NCBI GenBank assembly: GCA_030684515.1
Contig: JAUXVJ010000017.1
Span: 1-50,025 of the forward strand
Reading direction: 5' to 3'
Length of the DNA stretch: 50,025 bases
Origin: Actinomycetota bacterium
GTDB taxonomy: Bacteria > Actinomycetota > Actinomycetes > S36-B12
The notes under the pieces are model-generated. The model did no database searches and was not told the DNA's origin. It saw nothing but the letters and a program-made list of their open reading frames with translations. This document shows positions 35,422 to 45,310 of the stretch, piece by piece. Made by a program: the position numbers and the translations under genes. How positions within the stretch are numbered: the first letter of the stretch is position 1; every line of letters starts with the position of its first letter.

Positions 35422-37001
35422 GACGACACCTCCTCAGTAGCTGGAATGGCTTTTCGCCTGCGCGATGCAAGAGTCTCAGCCACCTTTACAGGTGCAGTGC
35501 GCGCCGCATCAAGCCCGCTCCAGCGACCAGCGCGCTGCATCCAGGAAGTCCGACCCAATAGCACAACCACAGGATGGGTGAACAGGAAGGCGATGATGAC
35601 ATCGATGATGGTCGTGAGTCCAAGGACGAACGCGAATCCGCGCACGCTTCCCACCGAGAGCAGATACAGCACCACTGCTGCCATCAGCGACACGAAGTCA
35701 GCTGCCAGCAGAGTTCGCCGGGCGCGGACCCAGCCGTTCTCGCACGCCTGCCGAAGGGTGCGACCATCGCGTAGCTCATCGCGAATTCTTTCGAAGTACA
35801 CAATGAAGGAGTCAGCGGTGATTCCGATGGCAACAATTGCGCCGGCGACACCGGACAAGGTGAGAGTGAGCCCAACCGTCTTGCTCATCACGATGAAGAC
35901 GAGATAGGTCACCACGCCTGCGAGAACCAACGAGACACTGGCCACGACCCCAAGCAGGCGGTAGTAGAACAGCAGATACAGGATGACCAGGAAGAGGCCA
36001 AGAAGGCCGGCGATGATGCCAGCCTGCAGCTGATCGCTTCCAACTGTCGGGGAAACAGATGTGACGTCGACAGTTTCCAAGGTGACCGGAAGTGCGCCGT
36101 ACTTCAGAATGTTTGCCAGGTCGGTAGCTTGCTCAATGCTGAAATTGCCCTCGATCTGAGCGGTGCCTCCGAGGATCGCCTCATTGAATCGAGGCGCTGA
36201 GGTCACCACGCCGTCAAGGACGATTGCAAAGGCGTTACAGGGAGACTGCCCGCCGATTGAGCAGTCCGGTAGCGCCGACAGCGTGGTGGAAGCCGAAGCC
36301 AAGGCCTTGGCACCCTCGGAGTCAAAGCCCAATGAGACGACGAAGGTCACGCCGTTGGTCGGCAGTTGAGCGCTTGCGCTGGTGACATTGGTGCCCTTGA
36401 TGAATGCAGGCTGGAGCACGTACTTGGCGGTGCCGTCCTTGGAGCAGGTGCCCAGCCACTTGGCCGGGTCATCGGGAGTGCCCCCGGCAATAGTCAATGG
36501 ATTGGTGCAGTCCAATGCCAGAACAGCCTTCTCAAATGCAGCGTCGGACTTTACTGACTGCACTGGAACAGTGCCAGCCTTCGCGCCCTTGTCCAATGTC
36601 GCGGTCGGCGGCAGCACTGCGTACACAGGGCGAAAATCCAGCAGGGCTGTGCGCTGGACCAGATCAACGAGTCGTTCTGGATTGCTGCCTGGGACCGAAA
36701 CGATGATCGCAGCGCCTGAACCACTGCCTTGAGTGGTGACTTCGGCCTCCACAACACCGAGACCATCGACACGATTACGAAGGATTGTGACGGTCTGCTG
36801 CAACTGCTCGTCGGTGATCTCTGCACCCTCATTGACCGGTTTCGGAATCAGGATGACCTGAGTTCCGCCTTGCAAGTCAAGACCCAGTCGGACCGTGCTG
36901 TCGGTACCGGGGAAGAAAGCCCAGACCGCCAATCCGAGCACCAGCACGAGCAGCGCTGCCAGCGAACGCCAAGGATGGCTGATCGAGCGAGGAGGAGCCA
37001 T
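35418..37001 (-). CDS. secD: Protein translocase subunit SecD
   Basis: Large auxiliary subunit of the Sec translocon, 527 aa. One N-terminal TM (about 12-30) precedes the GLDLQGGTQVIL motif, a large extracytoplasmic P1 region (about 40-320, including FNEAILGGTAQIEGNFS), and five TM helices with the AGIIAGLLGLFLVILYLL and GIGITADSFIVYFERIRDE-type signatures. The ATG overlaps the yajC stop (TGATG at 36999-37003). It forms one unit with yajC, secF, apt and rel. Confidence 0.97.
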   Translation of the reverse strand: MAPPRSISHPWRSLAALLVLVLGLAVWAFFPGTDSTVRLGLDLQGGTQVILIPKPVNEGAEITDEQLQQTVTILRNRVDGLGVVEAEVTTQGSGSGAAIIVSVPGSNPERLVDLVQRTALLDFRPVYAVLPPTATLDKGAKAGTVPVQSVKSDAAFEKAVLALDCTNPLTIAGGTPDDPAKWLGTCSKDGTAKYVLQPAFIKGTNVTSASAQLPTNGVTFVVSLGFDSEGAKALASASTTLSALPDCSIGGQSPCNAFAIVLDGVVTSAPRFNEAILGGTAQIEGNFSIEQATDLANILKYGALPVTLETVDVTSVSPTVGSDQLQAGIIAGLLGLFLVILYLLFYYRLLGVVASVSLVLAGVVTYLVFIVMSKTVGLTLTLSGVAGAIVAIGITADSFIVYFERIRDELRDGRTLRQACENGWVRARRTLLAADFVSLMAAVVLYLLSVGSVRGFAFVLGLTTIIDVIIAFLFTHPVVVLLGRTSWMQRAGRWSGLDAARTAPVKVAETLASRRRKAIPATEEVSS

Positions 37002-37306
37002 CAGATGCCATCCTCCTGGGAATCTCCGTTGGGAGCCTCAGCAGACTGGGGAACAATGACGCGGCCAACGGCTGCGGGCAGCATCTGAATGACCACATTC
37101 GGCGCGATCTCGACGTGAATCACTTCACCCTCAACCGAGGTGATGGTGCCGAAGATTCCGGAGGTGGTCATCACGCGGACGCCTGGAACCAGGGACGTCT
37201 GCATCTGCATCTGCATCCGCTTGCGAGCCTGACTGGGCCGGATGAACAAGAAATAGAAGGCCGCAATGATGATGACAATGGGTAACAAACCCGACAAACT
37301 TTCCAC
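37001..37306 (-). CDS. yajC: Preprotein translocase accessory subunit YajC
   Basis: Small single-pass protein, 101 aa, that associates with SecDF. One TM helix (about 6-23, GLLPIVIIIAAFYFLFIRPSQ) is followed by the conserved cytoplasmic segment with LVPGVRVMTTSGIFGTITSVEGE and IEIAPN-like VHVEIAPNVVIQ. GTG 37306 has AGGAG 5 bases upstream. It lies between ruvB and secD. Confidence 0.95.
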   Translation of the reverse strand: MESLSGLLPIVIIIAAFYFLFIRPSQARKRMQMQMQTSLVPGVRVMTTSGIFGTITSVEGEVIHVEIAPNVVIQMLPAAVGRVIVPQSAEAPNGDSQEDGI

Positions 37307-37340
37307 AATTCTCCTGACACGCGGCGACTAGCCATTCACC

Positions 37341-38369
37341 TTAACCCTCAAGGTCGAGGGTGGGCTGCAAGGGCATGGCCGGTGTCAGCCCCAAATGCTG
37401 CCAAGCCGTGGCCGTGGCCACTCGCCCTCGGGGCGTCCGCACGATCATGCCCAAGCGCACCAGGAAGGGCTCAGCCACCGTTTCGATGGTCTCAGGCTCC
37501 TCGCCGATGGCAACGGCCAATGTGGACAGCCCTACCGGGCCACCCCCGAAACGCTTGATCAATACCTCGAGAACTGCTCGGTCGATGCGATCCAGTCCAA
37601 GGGAGTCCACTTCGTACAGGTCCAGCGCGGCATGCGCTGTTGCAAGATCAACTTGACCCTCACCGTGCACCTGTGCCCAGTCGCGCACTCGTCTCAACAA
37701 TCGGTTTGCAATGCGAGGCGTGCCACGACAACGACCTGCGATCTCTGCTGCCCCTTGTTGATCCAGCGCCACGCCGAGCAATTGAGCTGACCTCTTGAGG
37801 ATCACTTCGAGGTCGGGAGGGTCGTAGAAATCAAGGTGCGCAGTGAAGCCGAAGCGGTCGCGAAATGGGCTCGGCAATAACCCTGCGCGGGTAGTGGCTC
37901 CAACCAAGGTGAACGGCTCGATTTCAAGTGGAATCGCCGTGGCACCCGGTCCCTTGCCCAACACCACATCGACGCGGAAGTCCTCCATTGCCATGTAGAG
38001 CAGTTCTTCAGCCGGTCGCGCGGTGCGATGAATCTCGTCAAGGAAGAGCACTTCCCCAGGTTGCAGACTGGAGAGAATGGCAGCCACATCACCCGCGTGC
38101 TGGAGTGCAGGCCCTGACGTGATGCGCAGGGGAGCATTGAGCTCGGCGGCAATGATTCCGGCCAGTGTGGTCTTGCCAAGTCCAGGCGGACCACTGAGCA
38201 GCACGTGGTCGGCCGGCCGTCCCCGCTTGCGGGCTGCTTCAAGTACGAGTCCAAGTTGGGACTTGACTCTGGTTTGCCCAACGAATTCCGAAAGATGCTT
38301 GGGACGAAGAGCACCTTCAACGAGCGAATCCTCTGGCTCGAGCTCGCCGTCGACCAGGCGTTCGTTCAT
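37341..38369 (-). CDS. ruvB: Holliday junction branch migration ATPase RuvB
   Basis: Hexameric AAA+ motor driving branch migration with RuvA. The product is 342 aa from ATG 38369 ([10 protein letters not shown]); the longer frame to 38534 lies within ruvA and is rejected. Walker A GPPGLGKT at 60-67, Walker B LFLDEIHR, sensor and [18 protein letters not shown], and a C-terminal winged helix (about 265-335) are visible. The ATG overlaps the ruvA stop (ATGA at 38366-38369). It is probably SOS-controlled with ruvC-ruvA. Confidence 0.97.
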   Translation of the reverse strand: MNERLVDGELEPEDSLVEGALRPKHLSEFVGQTRVKSQLGLVLEAARKRGRPADHVLLSGPPGLGKTTLAGIIAAELNAPLRITSGPALQHAGDVAAILSSLQPGEVLFLDEIHRTARPAEELLYMAMEDFRVDVVLGKGPGATAIPLEIEPFTLVGATTRAGLLPSPFRDRFGFTAHLDFYDPPDLEVILKRSAQLLGVALDQQGAAEIAGRCRGTPRIANRLLRRVRDWAQVHGEGQVDLATAHAALDLYEVDSLGLDRIDRAVLEVLIKRFGGGPVGLSTLAVAIGEEPETIETVAEPFLVRLGMIVRTPRGRVATATAWQHLGLTPAMPLQPTLDLEG

Positions 38370-38977
38370 GCTCGATCCAGACTTTGCAGTGCAGCCTTGA
38401 GGAGCGCGGCAATGTCTGGCTGCCCGTCCTGCAATTGCGCAGCCGCGAGTGGAGCCACCCCGTCGGCGGCCAACTCTGCTTCGCGGTTGGTCCAACCAAG
38501 GGAGACCAGGCCGGCGGTCACTGATGAGTGCCAATCAGCTCGTGCATCCTCGAAAGTCAAAGCGGCGCTGGACGACAGCGGCCCGAGTTTGTCCTTGAGT
38601 TCGAGCACTAAGCGCTGGGCACCCTTGCGTCCGATACCTGGGACCTTCACCAGGGCATTGAGATCATCGTGCGCGATCGCGCGCCGAAGCTCGTCTGGCG
38701 AAAGCGTGCCCAACACAGCCAACGCAATCCGCGGGCCGATGCCGGTGACAGTCTGGACTTGCTCGAACACGCTTCGCTCTGCCGCGTCAGTGAAGGCATA
38801 CAGGGTCCAGCCATCCTCGCGAACCACGAGGGAGGTCAACAACTCTGCTCGATCACCGACTCGCAGCGACAACGCCGTGGTCGACGTGCACGTTGCCGAG
38901 AGACCTACTCCCCCGAGATCAATCACTACCGAATCAAGGCTCACCGCCTGAACCACTCCTCGAACAAAGGCAATCAC
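38366..38977 (-). CDS. ruvA: Holliday junction-binding protein RuvA
   Basis: Tetrameric four-way-junction binder that loads RuvB, 203 aa from GTG 38977 ([10 protein letters not shown]). The frame extends upstream to 39067 but that part overlaps ruvC. The N-terminal OB domain (about 1-64), tandem helix-hairpin-helix motifs ([14 protein letters not shown] and [20 protein letters not shown]) and the C-terminal RuvB-contact domain (about 150-200) are present. One base separates it from the ruvC stop (TGAAGTG). Confidence 0.96.
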   Translation of the reverse strand: MIAFVRGVVQAVSLDSVVIDLGGVGLSATCTSTTALSLRVGDRAELLTSLVVREDGWTLYAFTDAAERSVFEQVQTVTGIGPRIALAVLGTLSPDELRRAIAHDDLNALVKVPGIGRKGAQRLVLELKDKLGPLSSSAALTFEDARADWHSSVTAGLVSLGWTNREAELAADGVAPLAAAQLQDGQPDIAALLKAALQSLDRA

Positions 38978-38978
38978 T

Positions 38979-39488
38979 TCAGACTCCGCGTGCCGCTGCA
39001 GCGAGGCGCCGCTTGGCTGTGCCACGCCAGACATCGCAAATGGCAATTGCCAAAGCGTCAGCAGCATCGGCGGGTTTGGGAGGTTCTGTCAGGCCGAGCA
39101 GTTTGGTCACCATGAAGTTGACTTGCGTTTTGTCTGCGCGACCAGATCCGGTGACTGCAGCCTTCACTTCTGTTGGCGTATGCATGGACACCTGGATCTG
39201 CGCCCGGCCAGCGACGAGCAAGGCGATGCCGGCTGCCTGCGCTGTGGCCATCGCGCTGCGCACATTGTGCTGACTGAACACTCGCTCAATAGCTACGGCA
39301 TCTGGCTTGAATTCTTCGATGAGGGCAAGCAGGCCGCATTCAAGCAGGACTAGGCGATCGGACAGTTCGGCATCCACTGGGGTGCAGACCACTCCGATAT
39401 GGATGGCAGTGAGCTTTTGCCCCGGTGCTCCGTCGACCACAGCCACCCCACACCTGGTGAGTCCAGGATCCACGCCAAGCACGCGCAC
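38979..39488 (-). CDS. ruvC: Holliday junction resolvase RuvC
   Basis: Endonuclease that cuts Holliday junctions symmetrically. The product is 169 aa from GTG 39488 ([14 protein letters not shown]), chosen because GGGAGAG lies about 5 bases upstream and family members start here; a longer frame reaches 39539 through the SOS box. Catalytic acids are visible: D7, the Glu in VAIERVF, and the [12 protein letters not shown] segment near 140. First gene of ruvCAB, 43 bases downstream of a perfect SOS box. Confidence 0.96.
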   Translation of the reverse strand: MRVLGVDPGLTRCGVAVVDGAPGQKLTAIHIGVVCTPVDAELSDRLVLLECGLLALIEEFKPDAVAIERVFSQHNVRSAMATAQAAGIALLVAGRAQIQVSMHTPTEVKAAVTGSGRADKTQVNFMVTKLLGLTEPPKPADAADALAIAICDVWRGTAKRRLAAAARGV

Positions 39489-39531
39489 TGCGACTCTCCC
39501 ATCGGCTCTCAGACATGACGGCAATACGTCA

Positions 39532-39547
39532 TCGAACATCAGTTCGA
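39532..39547 (-). promoter_or_regulatory. SOS box (LexA operator) upstream of ruvCAB
   Basis: TCGAACATCAGTTCGA is a perfect 6-4-6 palindrome (TCGAAC-N4-GTTCGA) matching the actinobacterial/Bacillus-type LexA operator. It lies 43 bases upstream of the ruvC GTG in the gap between yebC and ruvC. This predicts induction of ruvCAB, and perhaps the downstream genes, after DNA damage. Confidence 0.85.
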
Positions 39548-39594
39548 ACAGACTATCTGGGCAGGGACTGACACATACGCACGACGCGCGCGAA

Positions 39595-40347
39595 TTAGTC
39601 CAACGCCGCCATGACTTCGTCGGTCACATCGAAATTGGCGAAGACGTTCTGCACATCATCGCTGTCTTCGAGGGCTTCCATCAGTCGAAAGACCTTGCGC
39701 GCGCCATCCTCGTCCAAGGGCACATGGACGCTGGGCAGGAATGTGGCATCGGCTGACTCGTACTCCCAGCCAGCTGCTTCGACGGCTGTGCGGACCGCGA
39801 CCATGTCGGTGGCCTCGGAGACAACTTCGAAGGACTCGCCCAGGTCATTGACCTCATCGGCTCCCGCGTCGAGCACTGTCATCAGCAAATCATCCTCGGT
39901 CACGCCTGGACCCTTGGGCACGATCACCACACCCTTGCGATGGAACAGATAGGCGACCGAACCTGGGTCGGCCATCGAACCGCCGTTGCGCGTCATGGCT
40001 ACCCGAACCTCAGAGGCCGCACGATTGCGGTTGTCGGTGAGGCACTCGATGAGCACTGCCACTCCGCTGGGGCCATAGCCCTCGTACATGATCGTCAGCC
40101 AGTCAGAACCGCCAGCTTCTGCACCGCTGCCACGCTTGACTGCTCGCTCGATGTTCTCCAGCGGCACCGAGCTCTTGCGCGCCTTCTGGATGGCGTCATA
40201 GAGGGTGGGGTTGCCGCTGACATCTGCACCACCATGTCGGGCCGCAACTTCAATATTCTTGATCAGGCGAGCAAAGAGCTTCGCGCGACGACCATCGATC
40301 ACGGCCTTCTTGTGCTTGGTGGTCGCCCATTTGGAGTGACCGCTCAT
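39595..40347 (-). CDS. yebC: YebC/PmpR family transcriptional regulator
   Basis: Conserved three-domain protein, 250 aa; family members are described as DNA-binding regulators and some as translation factors relieving proline stalling. The opening [40 protein letters not shown] is diagnostic, as are [14 protein letters not shown] and [23 protein letters not shown]. The ATG overlaps the pdxT stop (ATGA at 40344-40347). The pdxS-pdxT-yebC-ruvCAB order is widely conserved in actinobacteria. Confidence 0.96.
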   Translation of the reverse strand: MSGHSKWATTKHKKAVIDGRRAKLFARLIKNIEVAARHGGADVSGNPTLYDAIQKARKSSVPLENIERAVKRGSGAEAGGSDWLTIMYEGYGPSGVAVLIECLTDNRNRAASEVRVAMTRNGGSMADPGSVAYLFHRKGVVIVPKGPGVTEDDLLMTVLDAGADEVNDLGESFEVVSEATDMVAVRTAVEAAGWEYESADATFLPSVHVPLDEDGARKVFRLMEALEDSDDVQNVFANFDVTDEVMAALD

Positions 40348-40952
40348 GCGTAGTGCCTCACTATCTCCACGAAGGTGGCATGGATGCGGTGATCGCCAGT
40401 CAACTCCGGATGAAAGGAGGTAGCGAGCAACGGTCCCTGCTGAACGGCGACAATCGTACCTGCCTGCTCACCTGCTCGCAGGGTCGCGAGGATCTCCACA
40501 TCCTCACTTGCCTGCTCGACCCATGGGGCACGGATGAAGACGGCGCGCAGCGGTCCTCCAAGCAGACCCCGTATCTCGAGATCAACCTCGAATGAGTCAA
40601 CCTGACGCCCGAAGGCGTTGCGGCGGACCGTCATATCGATCCCGCCGATGAACTGCTGGTCCGCGCGAGCATCCGTGACCCGATCGGCAAGCATGATCAT
40701 TCCTGCGCATGAGCCAAACATGGGCAGACCAGCTTGACGCGCTTGCTGAAGCGGTTCCATCAGTCCATCGTGAACTGCCAATTTCGACATGGTGGTTGAC
40801 TCACCGCCGGGAATTACCAGGCCCTGCACTGCTGCGAGATCCTCAAGGCTGGATACCGGCCGAACGGACGCACCGGCAGCTTCCAGAGAAGCGAGATGTT
40901 CGCGGATATCACCTTGCAGAGCGAGCACCCCAATGAGCGGGGCAGCAGTCAC
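40344..40952 (-). CDS. pdxT: Pyridoxal 5'-phosphate synthase glutaminase subunit
   Basis: Class I-type glutaminase supplying ammonia to PdxS for PLP synthesis. The product is 202 aa with catalytic triad C82 ([10 protein letters not shown]), H180 and E182 (SFHPEL), and the GGEST oxyanion segment at 49-53. The start is GTG 40952, overlapping the pdxS stop (GTGA at 40949-40952), which fits the equimolar PdxS-PdxT complex. Confidence 0.97.
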   Translation of the reverse strand: MTAAPLIGVLALQGDIREHLASLEAAGASVRPVSSLEDLAAVQGLVIPGGESTTMSKLAVHDGLMEPLQQARQAGLPMFGSCAGMIMLADRVTDARADQQFIGGIDMTVRRNAFGRQVDSFEVDLEIRGLLGGPLRAVFIRAPWVEQASEDVEILATLRAGEQAGTIVAVQQGPLLATSFHPELTGDHRIHATFVEIVRHYA

Positions 40953-41878
40953 CAGCCTCGGTCCTCCAGGCGATGGTGCACGGGGATGTCTGCCACATTG
41001 ATGCCGACCATTGCCTCGCCAAGTCCGCGTGAAACCTCGACTATGACATCAGGCTCGTTGAAATGCCGCGTCGCGCGGACGATTGCCGTGGCTCGCTTCA
41101 AAGCATCCTGCGGGCTGGCCACGCCGCTGCCACTCTTGAAGATGCCGGAACCGACAAACACGCCATCCGCACCAAGTTGCATCATCATTGCGGCGTCCGC
41201 TGGAGTGGCGATACCGCCGGCGGTGAACAACACCACTGGAAGCGATCCAAGTGTGGCGACCTCTGCCACCAGCGCGTAGGGAGCTTGCAATTCCTTTGCG
41301 GCCACGTACAGCTCGTCTGGTGCCATCGAACTCAGGCGATTGATCTCGGCACGGATCGTGCGCATATGGGTCACAGCATTGGAGACGTCGCCCGTACCGG
41401 CTTCACCCTTGGAACGGATCATTGCAGCGCCTTCGTTGATGCGCCTCAGCGCTTCCCCGAGATTGGTCGCACCACAGACGAACGGCACTGTGAATTGCCA
41501 CTTGTCGATGTGATTGGTGTAGTCAGCAGGGGTAAGAACCTCTGATTCATCGATGTAGTCCACACCGAGGGACTGAATCACTTGGGCCTCTACGAAGTGT
41601 CCGATGCGCGCCTTGGCCATCACAGGGATCGAGACGACGTCGATGATGCCCTGAATCATGTCGGGATCAGACATGCGAGACACACCACCTTGGGCACGAA
41701 TGTCTGCGGGGACGCGCTCCAGCGCCATGACGGCAACGGCGCCAGCATCCTCGGCGATCTTGGCCTGCTCGGGGGTGACCACATCCATGATGACCCCGCC
41801 CTTGAGCATCTCGGCCATGCCGCGCTTGACGCGATCAGTACCGACCAAAGGCTCAGCAGACACGTGCACCATCCTCAT
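40949..41878 (-). CDS. pdxS: Pyridoxal 5'-phosphate synthase subunit PdxS
   Basis: Builds PLP from ribose 5-phosphate, glyceraldehyde 3-phosphate and ammonia in a TIM barrel. About 309 aa from ATG 41878 ([10 protein letters not shown]); ATG 41872 is an alternative two codons in. The frame is open to 42196 but that part crosses the preceding gene and is not protein-like. Diagnostic segments are [53 protein letters not shown] and [13 protein letters not shown], with [13 protein letters not shown] further on. No ribosome binding site is evident at either start. Confidence 0.96.
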   Translation of the reverse strand: MRMVHVSAEPLVGTDRVKRGMAEMLKGGVIMDVVTPEQAKIAEDAGAVAVMALERVPADIRAQGGVSRMSDPDMIQGIIDVVSIPVMAKARIGHFVEAQVIQSLGVDYIDESEVLTPADYTNHIDKWQFTVPFVCGATNLGEALRRINEGAAMIRSKGEAGTGDVSNAVTHMRTIRAEINRLSSMAPDELYVAAKELQAPYALVAEVATLGSLPVVLFTAGGIATPADAAMMMQLGADGVFVGSGIFKSGSGVASPQDALKRATAIVRATRHFNEPDVIVEVSRGLGEAMVGINVADIPVHHRLEDRGW

Positions 41879-41951
41879 TAGACCGCTGGCAACCCAGCAT
41901 TGACGGACCACCATCGTAGGGCCGAGGCAACAGACGGCGCAGGTGCCGTAG

Positions 41952-42506
41952 TCAGGACTCGATGTAGCCAAGTCCGGCAGGAAGCCGGTCGTCCATCTCC
42001 CAGGTCGTGGGCACGGGAGTATGCCCAGCCAGTCGAAACCACCGAACCAGGCGATGCTCATGAATCTGACTGCACGCAAGCACGGCGTCATTGAGAAATC
42101 TACGGCACAGCTCCACCCGACGAATTGCTGCGGACAGCTCATCGAGCAGGTCAGCCGCCATCGGGTCGTTTCGCAGCAGATTGACTTCTTCAACATCGTC
42201 GAGCGCCTGCATCAGGACTTCGGACAAGGCCGACTCCGCGGAAATGCGCTCAGCTACGTCGGCATCAATCGACAAGCGCGCGTCATGCGCAGTCTCAGCA
42301 ATGAGTTCACTGGACGCTGGGTCGAGCACTTCCGCGACTGAAAGTTCGATGGCAATTGAAGATCGTCTGAGCAGTTGCGCATCCAGGGCAAATGTCGACG
42401 TCTCAATTCGCCGATGGAGTCGATCGAGGCGACCCGCGGTTGTGCTGAGGTACCACGCAAAGATCAGGACAAGGACCAGGCCAAGGGCGATCAGCCACCA
42501 ATTCAT
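41952..42506 (-). CDS. LemA-like single-pass membrane protein
   Basis: Hypothetical protein, 184 aa from ATG 42506, which has a strong AAGGAGG ribosome binding site 8 bases upstream; the frame to 42560 is not supported. One N-terminal TM helix (about 3-20) is followed by a charged, helical cytoplasmic or extracytoplasmic domain. The pattern of a TM, then [15 protein letters not shown], and later [27 protein letters not shown] resembles LemA proteins (which have RR.YND at the equivalent place); this is a pattern match by eye. The final part (WEMDDRLPA) matches the usual LemA-type ending. It starts one base after the pimA stop, so it is probably co-expressed with the PIM genes. Function unknown. 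Confidence 0.7.
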   Translation of the reverse strand: MNWWLIALGLVLVLIFAWYLSTTAGRLDRLHRRIETSTFALDAQLLRRSSIAIELSVAEVLDPASSELIAETAHDARLSIDADVAERISAESALSEVLMQALDDVEEVNLLRNDPMAADLLDELSAAIRRVELCRRFLNDAVLACSQIHEHRLVRWFRLAGHTPVPTTWEMDDRLPAGLGYIES

Positions 42507-42507
42507 A

Positions 42508-43698
42508 TCAGCGACCTCCTTGGCCAAGACCATTGCTGAATCGGCCCATGATCTGCCCACGGAGATCCTCGGTCACTCGTTCACCCGAGGCAGTGACGCT
42601 CTCATAGACAGCGAGAACATCATCGACGACAACATCCCAATCGAATCTGCGGACGCGATCTGAGCCGGCAGCAACGAGCCGTTGCCGCTCAGCAGGGTCT
42701 GCGAGCAAGGCGATAGCAGCCTGTGCCAATGCTTCACTGTCTTCATTGGCAAAGACCCGACCGGCCTTTCCGTCATTGAGCACTCGTACAAACGCGGGGA
42801 GATCAGCGGCCAACACCGCGGTTCCTGCTGCCATCGCCTCGATCAGAACAATGCCGAAGGATTCAGCGCCGGTATTGGGAGCCACGTATAGGTCTGCTGA
42901 ATTCAGCGCCTGTGCCTTCTCAAGTTCGGACACCAGCCCAAGAAATGTCACGTGCGCTCGGATTTCAGGTGCAAGGTCACCTTCAATGTCTTCAACATCG
43001 CCAGGCCCTGCCACATAAAGATGCGCCAGCGGATCACCCGCGATGATCGAAGGCATTGCTTCAAGCAGCACGGAAAGTCCCTTGCGCGATTCGTCCAGTC
43101 GCCCGAGGAACAGCAGCGCATGGCCTGGCGTATTCATCGCAGGGTGTGCGCTTGCGCCGGCAAAGGTGCGCAGACGAACGCCATTGGGAATCAGTACAGC
43201 ATCCCCGCCCACATGCGCCACAAGTGTGCGCCGGGCATCCTCGCTTACCGCGATGCGGCCACTGACCTTCTCCATTGCGGTCTGTGCCAGACGATTCACA
43301 CTGGCCAGAATTCGAGAGTGCGGATTGGACGAATGCCAGGTGGCGACAATCGGTCCATCGGCAACCCAGATGGATAGCAGAGACAGTCCTGGAGCCATTG
43401 GTTCATGCACGTGGATCAGATCAAAATTACCTTCTTGGATCCACCTACGCGCCTGCCGCGTTGCTCGCAGTCCAAAGTTCAGACGCGCAATTGAGCCGTT
43501 GTATCGCACTGCAATGGGCTTGCCGCCATTGGTGACCTCGTGCGCTACCGGACTGTCGTCATCAAGAGGCGCGAGGATGTCCACGAAGTGACCACGCTGA
43601 CGCAATTCTGCAGTCAGGTCCGCGACATGCGAACGCACTCCACCTGGGACATCCCAGGCATAGGGACACACCATGCCGATGCGCAAGGAAGCAGTCAC
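42508..43698 (-). CDS. pimA: Phosphatidylinositol alpha-mannosyltransferase PimA
   Basis: GT4 glycosyltransferase that adds the first mannose from GDP-mannose to phosphatidylinositol at the inner membrane face. The product is 396 aa from GTG 43698, which overlaps the acyltransferase stop (GTGA at 43695-43698). N-terminal IGMVCPYAWDVPGGVRSHVADL is characteristic; the C-terminal GT4 nucleotide-sugar motif GAESFGIVLIEAMAAGTAVLA carries the conserved Glu. Its location next to pgsA and the PIM acyltransferase fixes the specific role. Confidence 0.93.
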   Translation of the reverse strand: MTASLRIGMVCPYAWDVPGGVRSHVADLTAELRQRGHFVDILAPLDDDSPVAHEVTNGGKPIAVRYNGSIARLNFGLRATRQARRWIQEGNFDLIHVHEPMAPGLSLLSIWVADGPIVATWHSSNPHSRILASVNRLAQTAMEKVSGRIAVSEDARRTLVAHVGGDAVLIPNGVRLRTFAGASAHPAMNTPGHALLFLGRLDESRKGLSVLLEAMPSIIAGDPLAHLYVAGPGDVEDIEGDLAPEIRAHVTFLGLVSELEKAQALNSADLYVAPNTGAESFGIVLIEAMAAGTAVLAADLPAFVRVLNDGKAGRVFANEDSEALAQAAIALLADPAERQRLVAAGSDRVRRFDWDVVVDDVLAVYESVTASGERVTEDLRGQIMGRFSNGLGQGGR

Positions 43699-44579
43699 AG
43701 CCAGACCTTCTGCATCATGTGCCAATCCCTTGGATGCTCATAGATCGCCTGTCCAAGGCTGATCGCAAGTTGCTGTGTCATCTGCGGAATCTGGGTGGAG
43801 CGATCCTTGCCGGGTGTCGCCACAATCGGCTCATATATATGCCCCCGCAGCTTTGCTCCGTCGTACCAGAGCCCGATCGGAAGAACTGGGGCGCCCGTCA
43901 GCACGCCGAGCAGCGCAGGACCCGCTGGCAGTGTTGCTCGTCCGCCAAGAAAGTCGACTTCAACTCCGTTGCCACCGAGATCTCGATCTCCGAGCAAGGC
44001 GACCATCCCGCCCCGTTGGAGAGCGCGGGCCAGTGATTGCACAACATTGGGATCACCCAAGGGCATCACTTCCATACCCAGACGGCTCCGATACTCCAGA
44101 AACTGATCAAACAGGCCTTCAGGCTTGAGTCGTTCTGCAACCGTCGTGAGCCCGCCGTAACGATCTGCAGCCCATGCTCCAGCCGAGTCCCAATTGGCCA
44201 GATGGCCTGGAACCATGATGACGCCCGAACCTATCGCCATGGCTTCATCAAGCATCTTGGTGTTGTCGAGGTAGAAGCGCTCTCGAATCTGTTCAATTGT
44301 CCACTTGGGCAGGCGGAAGGCTTCCATCCAGTAGCGCATGTAGCTGTGCATGCCCTCACGCGTGACTGTTTCCAGTTCAGCGGCCGAGAAGTCCGGGCGG
44401 ACGCGGCCCAGATTCATGCGTAATCGTTGCACTCCAAGGCCATTGCGTCGATAGGTCTGATCCGCGGCCATCTTGAATGCCGCGCGTACCCCAGACTCAG
44501 GCAGATGCCGACTCGCGAACCAGGCAAGGCGAAATGCTTCCTCAGTTGCGCGATCACGAAATTGATCACCAGCAATCAT
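43695..44579 (-). CDS. patA: Phosphatidylinositol mannoside acyltransferase
   Basis: LpxL-like acyltransferase that transfers a fatty acid from acyl-CoA to the mannose of PIM. The product is 294 aa from ATG 44579, overlapping the pgsA stop (ATGA at 44576-44579); a longer frame to 44651 lies inside pgsA. The catalytic HxxxxD motif is HLANWD with H126 and D131. Family motifs GLGVQRLRMNLGRVRPD, LLGDRDLGGNGVEVDFLGG and LPIGLWYDG are present. It forms a compact pgsA-patA-pimA cassette, as in mycobacteria. Confidence 0.92.
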   Translation of the reverse strand: MIAGDQFRDRATEEAFRLAWFASRHLPESGVRAAFKMAADQTYRRNGLGVQRLRMNLGRVRPDFSAAELETVTREGMHSYMRYWMEAFRLPKWTIEQIRERFYLDNTKMLDEAMAIGSGVIMVPGHLANWDSAGAWAADRYGGLTTVAERLKPEGLFDQFLEYRSRLGMEVMPLGDPNVVQSLARALQRGGMVALLGDRDLGGNGVEVDFLGGRATLPAGPALLGVLTGAPVLPIGLWYDGAKLRGHIYEPIVATPGKDRSTQIPQMTQQLAISLGQAIYEHPRDWHMMQKVWL

Positions 44580-45178
44580 GCGCGCAACTGCCCACGCACA
44601 TGCACGATTCTCTGCACGATGGTGATAACGCCTAGAGCGCCGATGAGCCATAGTGCAGCAGGCAACACATAGGGCACACCGAAGCCAGTCAGGAATGCCG
44701 CAAACAGCACAACGATGAGTCGTTCAGCTCGCTCAGCAATGCCGACATTCGCCGTGGCTCCAACTGCCTCTGCTCGCGCCTTCGCGTAGGACGTCACTTG
44801 CCCAGTCACCAAGGCCAAACTGGCCGCCACACCCACACCGACTTGATCGTTGAGCAGGGCCCACCAGATGAAGGCCGCGAAGATTGCGGCATCGGCAACA
44901 CGATCCAAAGTTGCGTCAAGAAAGTTTCCCCACGGCCCGCTCGTTCCAGCCAGCCGAGCCATTGTGCCGTCGAGAAGATCAGTCAATGTGAAGGCGGTGA
45001 TGAGAAGGGAGCCGAGAATGAAACGGCCATTGGGAAAGCAGATCAGAGCCGAGAGCACCACACCCACGGTGCCAAGCACAGTGATGGCATCCGGCGAGAC
45101 CTTGATGCGCAGCAGGAACTTGGCCGGCGGTAGCAGGACGGCGGTGATCAACTGTCGCGCACCGGGGTTGTTCAGCAT
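44576..45178 (-). CDS. pgsA: Phosphatidylinositol phosphate synthase (CDP-alcohol phosphatidyltransferase)
   Basis: Joins CDP-diacylglycerol to inositol phosphate to make PIP, the precursor of PI and PIMs. The product is 200 aa, an integral membrane protein with about six TM helices. The CDP-alcohol motif is perfect: D70 G71, A74 R75, G84, D88 and D92. Assignment to inositol phosphate rather than glycerol phosphate rests on its neighbours patA and pimA. ATG 45178 has GGAG 4 bases upstream. Divergent from the EF-G-like gene across a 132-base gap. Confidence 0.9.
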   Translation of the reverse strand: MLNNPGARQLITAVLLPPAKFLLRIKVSPDAITVLGTVGVVLSALICFPNGRFILGSLLITAFTLTDLLDGTMARLAGTSGPWGNFLDATLDRVADAAIFAAFIWWALLNDQVGVGVAASLALVTGQVTSYAKARAEAVGATANVGIAERAERLIVVLFAAFLTGFGVPYVLPAALWLIGALGVITIVQRIVHVRGQLRA

Positions 45179-45310
45179 GCTTCTCCAGGTGTTGATCGAC
45201 GCGAATCACCGATGGTATCGGCAATCCCATCCTTCTTTGCTGAGCGCGAGTTGCGCAGTTGGGGCTCGCAGCAGATTCTGGGAGGATGCAGTTCCATTGA
45301 AAGGCGAATC
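45179..45310. promoter_or_regulatory. Divergent promoter region between pgsA and the EF-G-like gene
   Basis: 132-base gap between divergent starts. On the plus strand TTGCGC (45251-45256) and GATTCT (45274-45279) are 17 bases apart and could be -35/-10 for the EF-G-like gene. The pgsA side has a GGAG ribosome binding site but no convincing -10 was fixed. Confidence 0.3.

Noticed and set aside
41879-42196. N-terminal extension of pdxS to 42196
   Set aside because: It would overlap the LemA-like gene, is Cys/Trp-rich and unlike PdxS; the family starts close to 41878.
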